Source: Cyrtodaria siliqua
Taxonomy: Eukaryota > Mollusca > Bivalvia > Adapedonta > Hiatellidae
Assembly: GCA_037043455.1 (NCBI GenBank)
Contig: JAWPHD010001283.1
Span: 62,001 to 126,000, forward strand
DNA length: 64,000 bases
Direction: 5' to 3'
In this document: one piece after another, positions 46,327 to 57,364 of the stretch
How positions within the stretch are numbered: the stretch's first letter is position 1
Layout: each line of letters starts with the position of its first letter
Notes under the pieces: model-generated
Databases searched by the model: none
What the model saw: only the letters and a program-made list of their open reading frames with translations
Told to the model about the DNA's origin: nothing
Made by a program: the position numbers and the translations under genes

Positions 46327-49300
46327 TACAATAATTCTTTATTAAGTAATCAAAGGCCTCCGGCCCACAATACAAGTATAATACATAATGTGAACTATAA
46401 CACCCCACCTGATCAAATGTCATACAATTCCAACTAAATTTCAATATTTAACTGTGAGTACGAACTATACTTCATACCTGTTGATCTCTGATCTTTAACA
46501 TGTTATGAATAAAAGATGAAATTCTAAATATCGTTGTTTTATTTGTACAACAAAGAAGAGAATAAAACGTTTCGATGGATTTATTGGCGGATATTGAATG
46601 TAGATATCGATTACGCAAATCTGTGTATCTATGACAAAAGAAAAACGCATGGTACTCGTCCTCAACAACTTCAATATCATTATGAACAAGACAATGAGTG
46701 CAAATGCGTTCTTCTCTATCCACGCCGACATGTCTACCCGTCTCTATATTTAGTTTATGACTTGAGCATCGAAATCGTGCCATAGCTTTTCTCAAATGAA
46801 ATGGCATATCTAAACTAATGTATTTCTCAACGTTTAAAAGAGATTTGAAGTGTTTGTAATGGTCACATCGCGAAGAATTATCGATACTACTGTGCCAATC
46901 TTGTTTTAAGCAATCTGCGATCCTTAACTTGAGTTGGGACATAAATATATCAGGGTTACCTATATCTTGGGCTATCCATACGAAACCGAATCCAAACTTA
47001 AAAAGAAGATGTCTAACTTCTGATGCCCATGTTTTCCGACCTACATCGTCCAACGATTTAAGCATATTGTAACAACTTTTTGAATATCTAGTATTAGGCA
47101 TTTGTAGGAGTTTACACTAATATTTTATACATCTTGAATAATATTCGTGGCATAACGGTAGTCTTCCGCACTCGCCGATAGCCATGCTATTATTTACCGA
47201 AAAGTTGATACCAAGGAACGATTTACATACTCGTGACTATACCGATTCGATTTTGTCGGAATATGCGAAGCCCCAAATTTCTGAACCGTAACACAGTATG
47301 GGTTTGACCATCGCATCAAATATCTTAAACATTTCTGTACTGTGAAAGTAACCAAACTTACTTTGATAATATTGAACAGCTTTTATAGATTTTTTAGCCT
47401 GTGCTGCTAATTTTCGTTTTGCATTTGACCATGAAAGTTTGGGAGTAAATATGAGCCCCATATATTTATACAAGGACGTTGTTTTTATCGGACTATCCCC
47501 AAAAGTCGATTTTTCATAGTTACGCAACGGTCCACCTTTTCTAAAGACTATTACTTCGGTTTTTGAGAGATTTACTCTCATACCTGTCTTATCGCAGAAA
47601 TCTTTAATTACATTTATTTGTCTTTGTAGTTGTATCGTAGTTTCTGCACAGTTTCCCAAATCATCCGCAAATAACAGCGTTAATATGTCAGGAATGTCAT
47701 TTGTTACAAATATACCAGTCTGACATTTCTCTCTCAGAAGAGTACGTAAGTCATTAATAAAAAGCACAAACATCAGAGGACTGCTTACATCCCCTTGTCT
47801 TGTACCAATCTTACACGGGAAACTCTCCGTTAATTGATCATGTGATTTAACACAAGCAGATAAGTTACCGTACATGCTACTGACAATTTTTAGAAATTTC
47901 CCGTGCACATCTTTACTCATTAGGCTAGCCATGAGAATTGAATGCCGCAGCGTATCGAACGCTTTAGCGAAGTCAACGAACAGACAATAGAAGCGACCTC
48001 CCTTTCGAGATAGGTATTTTTGCGCTAACGCTTGTAAAATAAACATATTATCAACAGTAGAGTAACCTTCTCGAAACCCCGCTTGTGCCTCGTCTATTTT
48101 ATTATTCTGTTCAGCCCACGTATATAATCGGTTTTTAAGGATTGTAGAAAATATTTTGCAAATTGTATTTATGAGGGAAATACCGCGATAATTATTAGGG
48201 TCATTTATCGATCCATTCTTGTGAATCGGACACATAATACTTAGTTCCCATGACTCGGGGAATTGGCCTGTGTTAAATATTCCATTAAATATCTTTGTAA
48301 GAATTGATGTCACCATATCGACTGTATTTATGAAGAATTCTGGTACCAGTCCGTCACTTCCGCTACTTATGCCTGTTTTTAAGGACGTAATACTTTGGCG
48401 CACCTCTAATTCAGTAATAGGATCGTTTAATACATCCGCCGTATTGTCATTATTCAGAGCCTCTTCTAGATCAATCTCAGTGAGATCGTCTGAATGAAGA
48501 AGATTCTTAAAATAAGTGAACCATTCTTCCGGTGTAATGGTTGATTTATTACATTTTGATTGGGTTGACGACTTAAGTGTTTCCCAAAACTTATTTGGAT
48601 TACCTCGGGTATTAACTAGATCTTGCCTTTTTCTGGCTAAACAAATATTATGTTTTGTACGACATGTAGATTTGAACGTATTTTTTGATATTTTATAATT
48701 TGAGAGATCATCCTGGTTATTCGATATTCGAAATTTACGCAATAAGGAATATTTGACCTTTTTGAGGTTGTTACACTCATCATCCCACCATTGTGGTTGT
48801 GTTTGAAAATATTTGAAACGTTTAGCACGCATCGACATACTCTCTGCGCATTTGGTATACACGCTAATTAGAGTATCGGCTGCAATATTTATGTTTTCCT
48901 CTATACCTTTAACTATATCAGAGTACGAAGAGTTAAGCAAATAATTAAATTTAGTTAGAAACTCGTATTTTTTCGATTCTACCCAATTATATCGCACTAC
49001 ATCTGGACCTTCTCTATTCGGTGCCGTTTCCACATAAACGGATGCCGTATCATTTATATTGGTAACCCTAGGTGTAAGACTAATTTCACAACTCAAAGGG
49101 AAATGATCTGATTCATCGCGGTCTTCTACAGTAAAGTATGAGATAAACTCAAAAAGATCAGTGGATGCTATATTATAGTCCACAACGCTCGAACCATTAT
49201 TTGCAGTACAAGTTATATTCCCTTCTTTGTCATCAAATAATCGGCCATTTAAGATGTGCATATCAAACAAACAGCAACATTCAGTAAGCAAAGTGCCATA

Positions 49301-50811
49301 ATTATTGTATCTGATGTCTTTATTGTTTCTAGGTAAGCTGAATGTATCCCCCGTATATGGAGTATCCCCAAAGATATTATCTAATCTATCGTCTGGTATG
49401 AAATCTAGAAAATCTTTTGTACGCGAATTCAAGTCACCCCCCACAAACAATAAGTGATCAGTGTAGTCACTCTTTATTTTAGTAATATGATTTTCAAAAA
49501 TGGTAATCCCATTTTCATCCCCTTGTTGGTAAATATAAGAACCTTCGGGCGAATTATATGTGAAATAGAATATAACATCTTGCATACCTTGAAACAATGA
49601 ACCTTTAAAATGCAAAACTACACAGTTCTTAAAACATGTAAATATTCTTGTAATAAGATTATTTCTCGTAAAATATTGTTTCACAAATACACATACACCT
49701 CCGTTATTTCTACGAGATGAAGATTTTCTTCTGACATCGTCAAAACATGTATAATTATGTAGAAACTTGTCAAATTCAGTTTTATAGTTACTCCAAGTTT
49801 CGCATAAAGCTACTATGTCAAATACGCTAAAGCCCTTTTATTTCTTCATTTTCACTATATTTGTTCAGACCCTGTATATTCCAAGTTAGAATGTTTATGT
49901 TATTATTAACATCGCTAATGTTTATGTTTATATTTACATCATTATGAATGAATGAATCACTCGCATTCCTAATCGACGGGCCTTGGCCATCTCCTCAATC
50001 CACGTGTCCACCAGTAGCTCCTCCTTCCCTGTGGTTTTCCTCGTCACCACTGACCGTATCGGTAGCTTCTCTCTCTCGATTGGATAATCGCGATCCATTG
50101 ACATGTGGGCGTGTTTGTTGTCCGCCGTAGGTTATGAATGATCGGCGTGTATGCTCTGTGTTTCTGCCGATACACGTGCATTCCTGTGTGTCATCATCAT
50201 ATTTGTATATTTTGTCGTCAATGAAAAGTTTATCGTACCTTATAGAGGCGTAACGTCCGTCTGATCGAGCCTCCATCATCTTCTTGCCGAGTTGCCACCG
50301 GTGATGTTTTACACGTGCTGTGTAGTCTTCACTGACCCTAATCGACGAATCTCTGCGGAGATTGTCTTTGGCGGTTCTCAACACTCGGTCTTTATCCTTA
50401 ATTTTTGTGAATTTAACAATTATTGTGCAATTGCCATTATTCCGACCATTATTAATACGATGTGCACGCTCTATGTCCATTGTATCACCATCTTGAATCC
50501 CAATCGTGTCCTGAATACATCTCCGCACTTTTTCCTCGCTTACCTCCCATTTCTCGTTACTGGGGCCTTCAATACCATCGAAGCGTAGGTTATTCCGCCT
50601 GGAGTATGCCTCTTGTCTATCTAAGCCATCTTCCAATTTACGAATACGAGTCTCCAACTGACCATTTTTTTCTTGAAGTCTCACATTATCCTGTTTCAGA
50701 TCGTCACACGTCTGTGTAATCTGTTCGAGTTGTGTGTTCAAACTCATCAAGCTAGAATTTATAACTGACATGTTCGCGTTTATAGTCGTGTTGAGATCGC
50801 GTTTTATCGAC
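46327..50811 (-). mobile_element. LINE (non-LTR retrotransposon), nearly full length
   Basis: The plus-strand sequence CGCCTACCTAA at 46326 continues uninterrupted in other tail copies as AGCCCATTGGG, which is found here only at 50813. The 4.5 kb between is therefore an insertion. Its 3' end (at 46327) has TTACTTAATAAAGAATTATT with an AATAAA signal and no poly(A). Only about 2 bp appear duplicated at the target. It encodes ORF1 (50811-49995) and ORF2 (about 49930-46472), both on the minus strand. Confidence 0.9.
46472..49960 (-). pseudogene. LINE ORF2: AP-type endonuclease, RT, zinc knuckle
   Basis: The endonuclease starts INILTWNIQGLNKY (about 49885), with ALCETW, VGGDLNSR, VVDYNIAS and RDESDHFPLS, all expected catalytic blocks of an EEP-fold nuclease. 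RT follows: NNYRGISLINTICKI, AQAGFREGYSTVDN, CLFVDFAKAFDT, IGTRQGDVSSPLMF and the active site LLFADDLGNC. The C-terminus has a CTHC ... H(A)FFFC zinc knuckle. Breaks: one frameshift near 49830-49840 and two in-frame TAG codons (47237 and about 47120); nothing else, so the copy is young. No ATG precedes the endonuclease in frame. Confidence 0.85.
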
Positions 50812-50849
50812 AAAGCCCATTGGGACTGTGGCGTTTGATGTTTGTCCAT
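49995..50849 (-). CDS. LINE ORF1p-like protein (coiled coil, RRM-like), chimeric start
   Basis: 284 codons as annotated. Residues 1-13 (MDKHQTPQSQWAL) come from the antisense tail of the host retroelement, not from the LINE; the first LINE-internal Met is residue 27. Residues about 30-95 form a heptad-rich coiled coil (LNTQLEQITQ ... LEDGLDRQEAYSRRNN). About 97-230 resembles the RRM-like and C-terminal nucleic-acid-binding domains of L1 ORF1 proteins (LRFDGIEG, ERAHRINNG, IIVKFTKIKDKDRVLRTAK). Likely role: an RNA-binding chaperone in the retrotransposition particle. Ends at TGA 49995-49997; ORF2 continues in the same frame. Confidence 0.75.
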   Translation of the reverse strand: MDKHQTPQSQWALSIKRDLNTTINANMSVINSSLMSLNTQLEQITQTCDDLKQDNVRLQEKNGQLETRIRKLEDGLDRQEAYSRRNNLRFDGIEGPSNEKWEVSEEKVRRCIQDTIGIQDGDTMDIERAHRINNGRNNGNCTIIVKFTKIKDKDRVLRTAKDNLRRDSSIRVSEDYTARVKHHRWQLGKKMMEARSDGRYASIRYDKLFIDDKIYKYDDDTQECTCIGRNTEHTRRSFITYGGQQTRPHVNGSRLSNREREATDTVSGDEENHREGGATGGHVD

Positions 50850-51297
50850 GATCCTTCTTGTCGTGTCCTTAATGGTTTATTCTCTTACTGCTCTGGCTTC
50901 TGCAATGTCACCTTCATTGTGGCTTTCTAGGCTATTGTATTTTTGTATTATATCTACAAGTGCATATTTGTGTTTTACTTATATTGCCTATTGATGCTGC
51001 CTTGTTGGTTAGAGATTAGATCATGCCGGGGATTTCTTAATTTACACTGTCCTGTTTTAATGGGATGACAGTAGGGTAAGTGTGAGGTTTGGTGCACCCT
51101 AGAACCGGTTTAAACCCCCCAGTGGCCCACTTTGCCACTGACCGTTCCAAGGTGGTAGCCCTATTGTCAACCCTTTTTGGGTTTGTGATGTCGTTTGCAT
51201 TTATTATTGCTTTTGCCTTCTTGTTTGTCTGTTTGCGTGTTTGTTTCTGTGTTTTGTGGTTTACTGTCCTCCTTTCCCTGTCCGATCTTTTTATATA
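50812..51297 (+). mobile_element. Retroelement 3' tail, right part of copy J
   Basis: Continues the tail interrupted at 46326: AAGCCCATTGGGACTGTGGC through GGTTTGGTGCACCCTAGAAC to CCGATCTTTTTATAT. Then the jockey-like coding sequence resumes. Confidence 0.85.
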
Positions 51298-52178
51298 CCT
51301 TTAGGAGACTTTCGTACATCACCAGCCGGAAGTCTATATGTTGAAGCTCATGAACCATCACTGTCTCATACACGGAACAAATTTGCCCTTCAGTATACCA
51401 TTAAATTACAATCTAACCCTTCAAATCCAAATTTCGATACTGTTTTTAATCCTAATTATGAACCTCTCTTTGATCCAAAACCGAAGGCCATTCGGCCATT
51501 TGGTCTTCGTATTAAACCAAAATGAAGAGTCACTGAAATCGACCTAAATTTGATTGCCAAGTACAAAATACCACAAATTCCACCGTGGACTTTGGAAACA
51601 CCAACAATTATTTTTGATCTTTGTATTAATAACAAATCCATTACATATCCTACTATCTTTCAAAGCAAATTTAATGAAATTAAATTGAAATACAGTAACT
51701 TTCAACATATATATACAGATGGTTCTAAAGATGGAGACAAGGTAGCTGCAGCAGCTGTTGTTCACAAACATAGCATAAAGAGCCGCCTGCCTGACAAGGC
51801 CTCTATCTTCTCAGCTGAACTTAGGGCAATTGAACTTGCCTTAAGTTTTATTCAGGAATATGATGATGACCATTTCGTAATCTATTCTGATTCCCTTAAT
51901 ACCAAATTACCTTATACTGATTTTAAAAGTTGTATCAACACATATATTCGTAACTTTTGGTAAGCCGCTTGGGACTTGTCGGTGAACAATAAACTCCATT
52001 CCATTAAACCGTTACTCGGAGAACGTTAACGGTCAAACATGTGTAGACTGTGTAGACTTTGATCCTATGCGACAAAGATACTACACAGTTAATACTTTGA
52101 AAGAGTTATTTGATACTATAGATTTTAGTCTTGTTTTAGATTTCCTTAAAGAAATCAGACTTTATAAATCAAAATAAT
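51298..52178 (+). pseudogene. Jockey-like element, right part with RNase H domain
   Basis: Resumes with GDFRTSPAGSLYVEAHEPSL and a connector with two prolines-rich blocks (IPQIPPWTLETP), then an RNase H domain: HIYTDGSKDG (first Asp), FSAELRAIELAL (Glu), FVIYSDSLN (third Asp). Breaks: TGA at 51523-51525 in the connector, and a shift at about 51960. The final C-terminal codons (LKELFDTIDFSLVLDFL and RLYKSK) end at TAA about 52178. RNase H downstream of RT is known in the I/jockey group and in other non-LTR elements. Confidence 0.8.
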
Positions 52179-52425
52179 ATTTTCCTATATGTATTAATTT
52201 GTTTACAAACCCGTTGGCAGGCATTTGTTGTTTTTACATATATACATAGTTTATATTGCTAGCATATCATCCCTTATTTTTTTAAATAGTTTTTTTTTTA
52301 CGTTTACATTATGTTTAATTACTTCTTCATTATTTCATGATTCATCTTTGTTTTTGCGCACCATATGACCTATTTATGTGTCGTCGTGCCATAAAACAGC
52401 ATCCATTATTTCATTCATTCCACAC
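52179..52425 (+). mobile_element. Jockey-like 3' untranslated region
   Basis: AT-rich, with TTTTTGCGCACCATATGACC and CGTGCCATAAAACA, ending (CATT)n. Same end as the tail fragment at 3706-3846. Confidence 0.8.
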
Positions 52426-53189
52426 CTACCCCCCTCAGTTTTTATTGCATTTTTAGCATTTTTGTTATTATTTTGATTTCTGGGGACAATGTGTAGGCAC
52501 GTGCCTACAGTGTCTATAGGCAGCTACGTCACTGGAAGAATAGGCGAATCAGGTAAAACTGCCCACGAGTGAATGTTGAAATTCTTTGAGAAGATTACAG
52601 CTGTGCAATACATAGTTTCGTACAAATCGATAAACCCCGCCCACCATTGTCCAAGCTTGTTGGACAGCATGTGCTTTATGTAACGGGGTAAATACCTCAT
52701 GTGATTTTAATTGGTCAACTGGCATGGTCAGATATATGTTTGATTGACTGAGCCGATCTATGGATAGTTCGTTTTCTTCATATGACGCGCTGGCGCAGTA
52801 GATAGCGATGATATTTTTAAAACGGGCAACAGCATTGGTCGTGGGTCAAGATCCATATGCTGCACATGCTGCCATTACGATATTATAGAAGGATAGAGAG
52901 AATAGATAGTGTTTTTTCCTGTAAGAGTCGAGGTCCGGTCCAATGGCCCCGGAGTATAATCAAACCTGCTTTCGTCTCGCTTTTACAAAACTCACGTACA
53001 CATTTTGGACAATAGCTCTTGCATTGTCGCTGTATCGAATACTTGTCGGTTTTAGCTCGGACATGTCTATCAATGAATGTCGACGATAGAACAAACACAT
53101 TTTAAGATACTTATCGAAGACTGCACGTGACATTTCAATTCCTTAATACACATCTCCTTTTATGCCACCGAAAGGGTTTCGGGGAATAT
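52426..53189. other. No recognised gene
   Basis: No recognisable feature; a short ORF at 52883-53098 (minus) is unsupported. Confidence 0.4.
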
Positions 53190-54345
53190 AGTAATCGCAC
53201 CATCTGTCTGTCCGTCCGTCCGTCGTCCGCAGTTCGTGTCTGGACTGTATCTTCAAAACCCCAGCATGGATTTTTAATTAACTTGGCACAAGTGATCACC
53301 ATAACAAGACGATGTGTCGCGTGCAAAACCCAGGTCCGTACCTCAAAGGTCAAGGTCACACTTGCAGTTCATATGTCGTCCGTCCGTCCGCCCGTCAGTC
53401 CGCAGTTCGTGCCCGGACTGTACTTTCAAAGCCCATGCATGAATTTTTAATTAACTTGGCACAAGTAAGTACAATAACAAGACGATGTGTCGCGCGCAAA
53501 ACACGGGTCCGTACCTCAAAGGTCAATGTCACTTGCATTTCATAGATCAAAAACAGGTAAGCATTTCCGATTCCGGACCTTAACGTCACCACCCCTGCAG
53601 GTATTTCTGAATAACTTGGTACAAGTGATCATCATAAAAAGACAATGTGTCGCTCGCAAAACCCAGGTCAGTACCTCAAAGGTCAAGGTCACATAGGTTC
53701 ATAGGTCAAAAACAGGTACGCAATTTCGTGTCCGGACTGTAACGTCACAACCCCCAAAGGGATTTTTAAATAACTTGGCACAAGTAATCACCATAAGAAG
53801 ACAATGTGTCGCGCGCAAATCCAGGTCCGTACCTTAAATGTGTAGTTCATAGGTCAAACACAGGAACGCATTTTCGTGTCCGGACTGTAGTCACAACCCC
53901 TGCAGGGATTTTTAAATAACTTGGCACAAGTGATCACCATAACAAGACGATGTGTCGCTCGCCAAGTCTTCAAGGTCAAGGTCAAACTTGGAGGTCAAAA
54001 GTCAAATCGTTTCCGGTCAATAACTCTGGCATTCATGGACGGATTTTCAAATAACTTAGCACAATTGCTCATCACAACGAGACGATGTGTCGCGGATAAA
54101 ATCCAGGTAGGTGGCCCAAAGGTCAAGGTCACACTTAGAGGTCAAATGTCAAATCGTGTCCGGTCAATAACTTTTGCATGCCTGGACGGATTTTCTAATA
54201 ACTTGGCGCAAGTGCTCACCACAACCAAACGACGTATCGTACACAAAATCCTGGTCCGTCGCTCCAAGGTCAAGGTCATAATTAGAGGTCAAAATTTACT
54301 TCGGGGGCATTTGTCACTTACAGTGATATTTCTTGTTTCATGTCA
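53190..54345. repeat. Satellite-like array, AAGGTCAAGGTCAC family
   Basis: Seven units of about 135-170 bp, each with GTCCGGACTGTA or GTCCGGTCAATAAC, ATTTTTAAATAACTTGGCAC, ACAAGACGATGTGTCGC, AACCCAGGTCCGTACCTCAA and GGTCAAGGTCAC. (GTCC)n runs at 53205-53225 and 53377-53402. It ends GGGGGCATTTGTCACTTACA, the same end as the copy at 2456-2920. Confidence 0.9.
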
Positions 54346-54348
54346 TAT

Positions 54349-54498
54349 ATAAATAGAGAATATTATGTCAGTGCCTTTTACTATCAAACGAGGCTTAGAA
54401 AACGAAGAATTGTGAGGCTCTGCCGAGCCATTCTTCGTTTTCGTGCCTAGCCTAATAAACTTGATAGTAAAAGGCACTGCCATAATATTCTATTTATT
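54349..54498. mobile_element. Compact foldback element, about 150 bp
   Basis: Arms pair over nearly their full length: ATAAATAGAGAATATTATG, CAGTGCCTTTTACTATCAA, AGGCTTAG-AAAACGAAGAAT against ATTCTTCGTTTTCG, CTAGCCT, TTGATAGTAAAAGGCACTG, CATAATATTCTATTTAT. The loop is about 15 bp. No coding capacity. Confidence 0.85.
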
Positions 54499-55740
54499 AT
54501 GTAGATTATCCACATTTTCCGTATGAATTACTATTATTACATATTTCTTCGAATGTTACGCTTATCGAGGACGCCGCCATGTTGTTGTTTTTTGTTTGTT
54601 TTATAACGTCAGGCAACGTTACGTGCATGACATCAGATAACGTTACGTAATATGTTTCTATATCATCCAAATCTGCATAAAGTCAAATGCAAATAAAACG
54701 CGGGAAATAGACGCTCCGTTAAATTCAGTGAAATAACTTGCCGTGTTTTAAGCACTTATGTCATAGTAATCATTATTTATACACACGCAACATACATACT
54801 ACACACAAACAAGGTTTACATACAGAATACAGTCATGCATATATAGTTTAAACAAATAACATTTCTTTTAAATATAATGTAAATACTATATCATAAAAAG
54901 AAACATCAGATCAATATCATTTTACATTAAAATGTCTGTTTTATATTGATTGAAGAAACGGGTATGTTAAAAACTATTATTACAAAAGGCCTTTATCCCT
55001 GTAAGTGCATTGAATTATTACAGTCTGTGAATAGACAACTCTTTTTGAACTCTTTTTGATTTAGCGAAAATATATTTGCACACAATTTACGTATATCTGT
55101 AAATCACAATACTCATAGTTCATTCTCTAATTACAATATTATTGATTTATTTTGTTAATTAATATTTGCTTTGTGTGGGAGCTTGAGTATGCGCGTGCGT
55201 GCGTGCGTGCGCGTGTGTGTGCGCGCATGTGTGTGTGTTATATGTGATCACGTGATCATTAACATGTTTATATATGTATGTCCATTTGAATGATGATGAT
55301 GTACCCTGTACAAGTCAAGAAGTATATGTTCTGTTAGTAAACATAGTACTTCAATAGTACTTCACAAAATAAAATTGTTCCTATTAATTACTTCTCCTCC
55401 CAGTGCACTTATCAAACTGCCGGCGAATAACAATGTACAGTTCGATTAATATAGGCCTAGTCTAGTTGAAAGCATGCCTTGAAAGGGACACCCCTTATAA
55501 ATGGACTTACCCAAAATGCATAATGTGGTTACGACTCAAAGCAAAAAATCCGTTTATAGTAACCCGATATTATCGGAAATACACCCGAAATACACCCGGC
55601 CCGCCGGGCCTATAAGTCACCATTACAACAGATATATCAAACGTTTTATCAAGTTCCAGTTTAAACAAATTTTGATAAGCATGATGGTCTGACAATTTTC
55701 TGGTGAGTATCAATATATATGTAAACCATCAAGACAGCAT
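54499..55740. other. No recognised gene; GT-rich tract
   Basis: AT-rich DNA; a (GT/GC)n tract at 55190-55240. A tandem AAATACACCC at 55575-55595. Confidence 0.5.
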
Positions 55741-55960
55741 ATGTTTCTTATTCATTCAACTGTGTCGCCTTTTCGAAGGGATCATTTTGTCGACCATCCG
55801 TCAGTCCGTATGTCAGTCCGTCACGAAAACTTTAAGTTGGCTATAATTTTTCTCATTTCTTGATATTTCTTTCACACTTTCAATATATACTCATCATGTC
55901 AACATCGACATGACCATACTAAATATAAAGGTCAAGGTCACACTGAAGATCATTATATGG
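55741..55960. repeat. Dispersed repeat with CGTCAGTCCGT block
   Basis: TTTTCGAAGGGATCATTTTG, CCATCCGTCAGTCCG repeated, CGAAAACTTTAAGTTGGC, and a closing AAAGGTCAAGGTCACACTGA. It shares only the final block with the 53190-54345 array, so a related but different family. Assigned by texture. Confidence 0.5.
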
Positions 55961-56870
55961 GCAATATCAAGATTAACAATAGCACGATTATCATACGATT
56001 ATAAAGAATACGTCTAGACATAACGGATTTTAAGCCACAACACCAATTTGATCTTGTATTACTTTTAGCGTGGTCTATATTAAGGACTATTGGACAGCCA
56101 TCTTTATCCAAAAAATCCAAAATCGATGAGATATGGTCAAGTGAATTTTTCAACGATGTACGCATTTTAGGCACGACCAATGTCAACCATATAGTACATG
56201 ACAGTAATTCAACACTATTGATGTGAACATAATATTAGAATAAATACCTATATGGCAGAAATTGTGCGCTTTATATTTGAAAGTTTGGTACAGTTTTACT
56301 CATTTTTTTATATATGTTTTTATGTGAAATAAACTGGTCTATCAAATAGTCCATTTATCCAGCTTGCAGACGAGACATCATTTCTGAATAAAATAAGCCA
56401 TGATATCACATAATCCATGGCTTGTTAAAAATGAAGATTTTCTTTATACGCCATGTTCCTTCAACACACACACATGATACACATAAAACATTCGTTATGG
56501 TGAAACATTCGGATAGACAGGTCATTTGATCGAATTCTTATGTTTTTATTTAGTTTGTGCTGTTTTATTCGAATATAATAATAAATAATTACTCTTGTTT
56601 TGCCATGTTTCTATTCACAACAGTCACTCAGCTGTGTTTAATACATCCAAAAATATAGTTGCCGTTTATAATAGTTTGACAATTAAAACCCGTCAGTGCC
56701 ACCATACTACAGCATTGAGATTATGTTGAAAGTACATACCATTGAAAGAATCGCTTCTTTTATTTTTACAATGATTGACTATGAAATTTGGATGATGTGA
56801 TAACATGTATAATTTAGAAATAATGTCTCGTGTGCCATTTTTAGATAAATGGACAATATATATATGTATT
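55961..56870. other. No recognised gene
   Basis: AT-rich DNA left of the Polinton-type element. Confidence 0.45.
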
Positions 56871-56876
56871 ATAGGC

Positions 56877-56962
56877 GTTCTGTTGTAATTTTTTTTTACC
56901 TCAAATTACAGCAGAACGACCCCAAAATACATAGATAATAAATCACCATGAAATGGTGATTT
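56877..56962. repeat. Two adjacent hairpins near the Polinton left side
   Basis: Hairpin 1: GTTCTGTTGTAATTT (56877-56891) with AAATTACAGCAGAAC (56903-56917), one mismatch, 11-bp loop. Hairpin 2: AAATCACCAT (56940-56949) with ATGGTGATTT (56953-56962), perfect, 3-bp loop. They lie 120 bp outside the first Polinton-type gene and could be terminal or subterminal structure. Confidence 0.7.
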
Positions 56963-57082
56963 ACTTGATTTTAAAACTTTTTAAAATAGGGGTAGTGAAG
57001 ATTGCAAGTTTAAATTTTTTTTCTAAGTTATCAAAATTACACCCAACACGAATATAATAAACTATGAATTTTTACTAGAAAA

Positions 57083-57364
57083 TCATACAGTTTGATTTTT
57101 TCGCATTAAATCTCTATATGGCTTTACTACTTCCCAGTATCTATGTCTTAATCTAACTATATGAGCACCACAACCAACACAAAATTGATAGTTTGCACTT
57201 GTACCTTTTTCACATTTTAGACACGGTAAAACTTTACTTTGCTTTAATCTGAATTTATGTAAACTGCAGTAGTTTGAATCTTTTGTTGGTTTATTTTTAC
57301 AAGGTTCGTGATCTCCAACTTTGAGAAATTGGCAAATGTTTTTAATTTTCTCAGTGTTTTCCAT
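57083..57364 (-). CDS. Cys-rich (zinc-binding) Polinton-associated protein
   Basis: 93 residues from the internal Met (MENTEKIKN); the 16 codons before it are AT-rich upstream sequence. Two metal-binding-like modules: CQFLKVGDHEPC ... YCSLH, resembling small CxxxxxC-YCxxH motifs in proteins of large DNA viruses, and PCLKCEKGT ... FCVGC, a zinc-ribbon pattern. A basic C-terminus follows. Divergent from the polymerase gene with 71 bp between starts. Function unknown; a DNA-binding or transcription role is conceivable. Confidence 0.65.
   Translation of the reverse strand: MENTEKIKNICQFLKVGDHEPCKNKPTKDSNYCSLHKFRLKQSKVLPCLKCEKGTSANYQFCVGCGAHIVRLRHRYWEVVKPYRDLMRKNQTV

Larger units (their letters stand above)
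45608..51306 (+). mobile_element. Nested insertion inside the jockey-like element
   Basis: Outer limits of the middle-level insertion. The host frame breaks at GCCTTAGGA (45608-45616) and resumes at CCTTTAGGA (51298-51306); the near-identical flanks look like a target duplication of about 8 bp with one difference. The insert comprises the RT C-terminal part (45617-46326), the LINE (46327-50811) and the 3' tail (50812-51297). Confidence 0.8.

Noticed and set aside
53190..54345. CRISPR-like array of spaced repeats
   Set aside because: Units diverge from each other across their length, there are no unique spacers, and the context is a eukaryotic satellite-like repeat.
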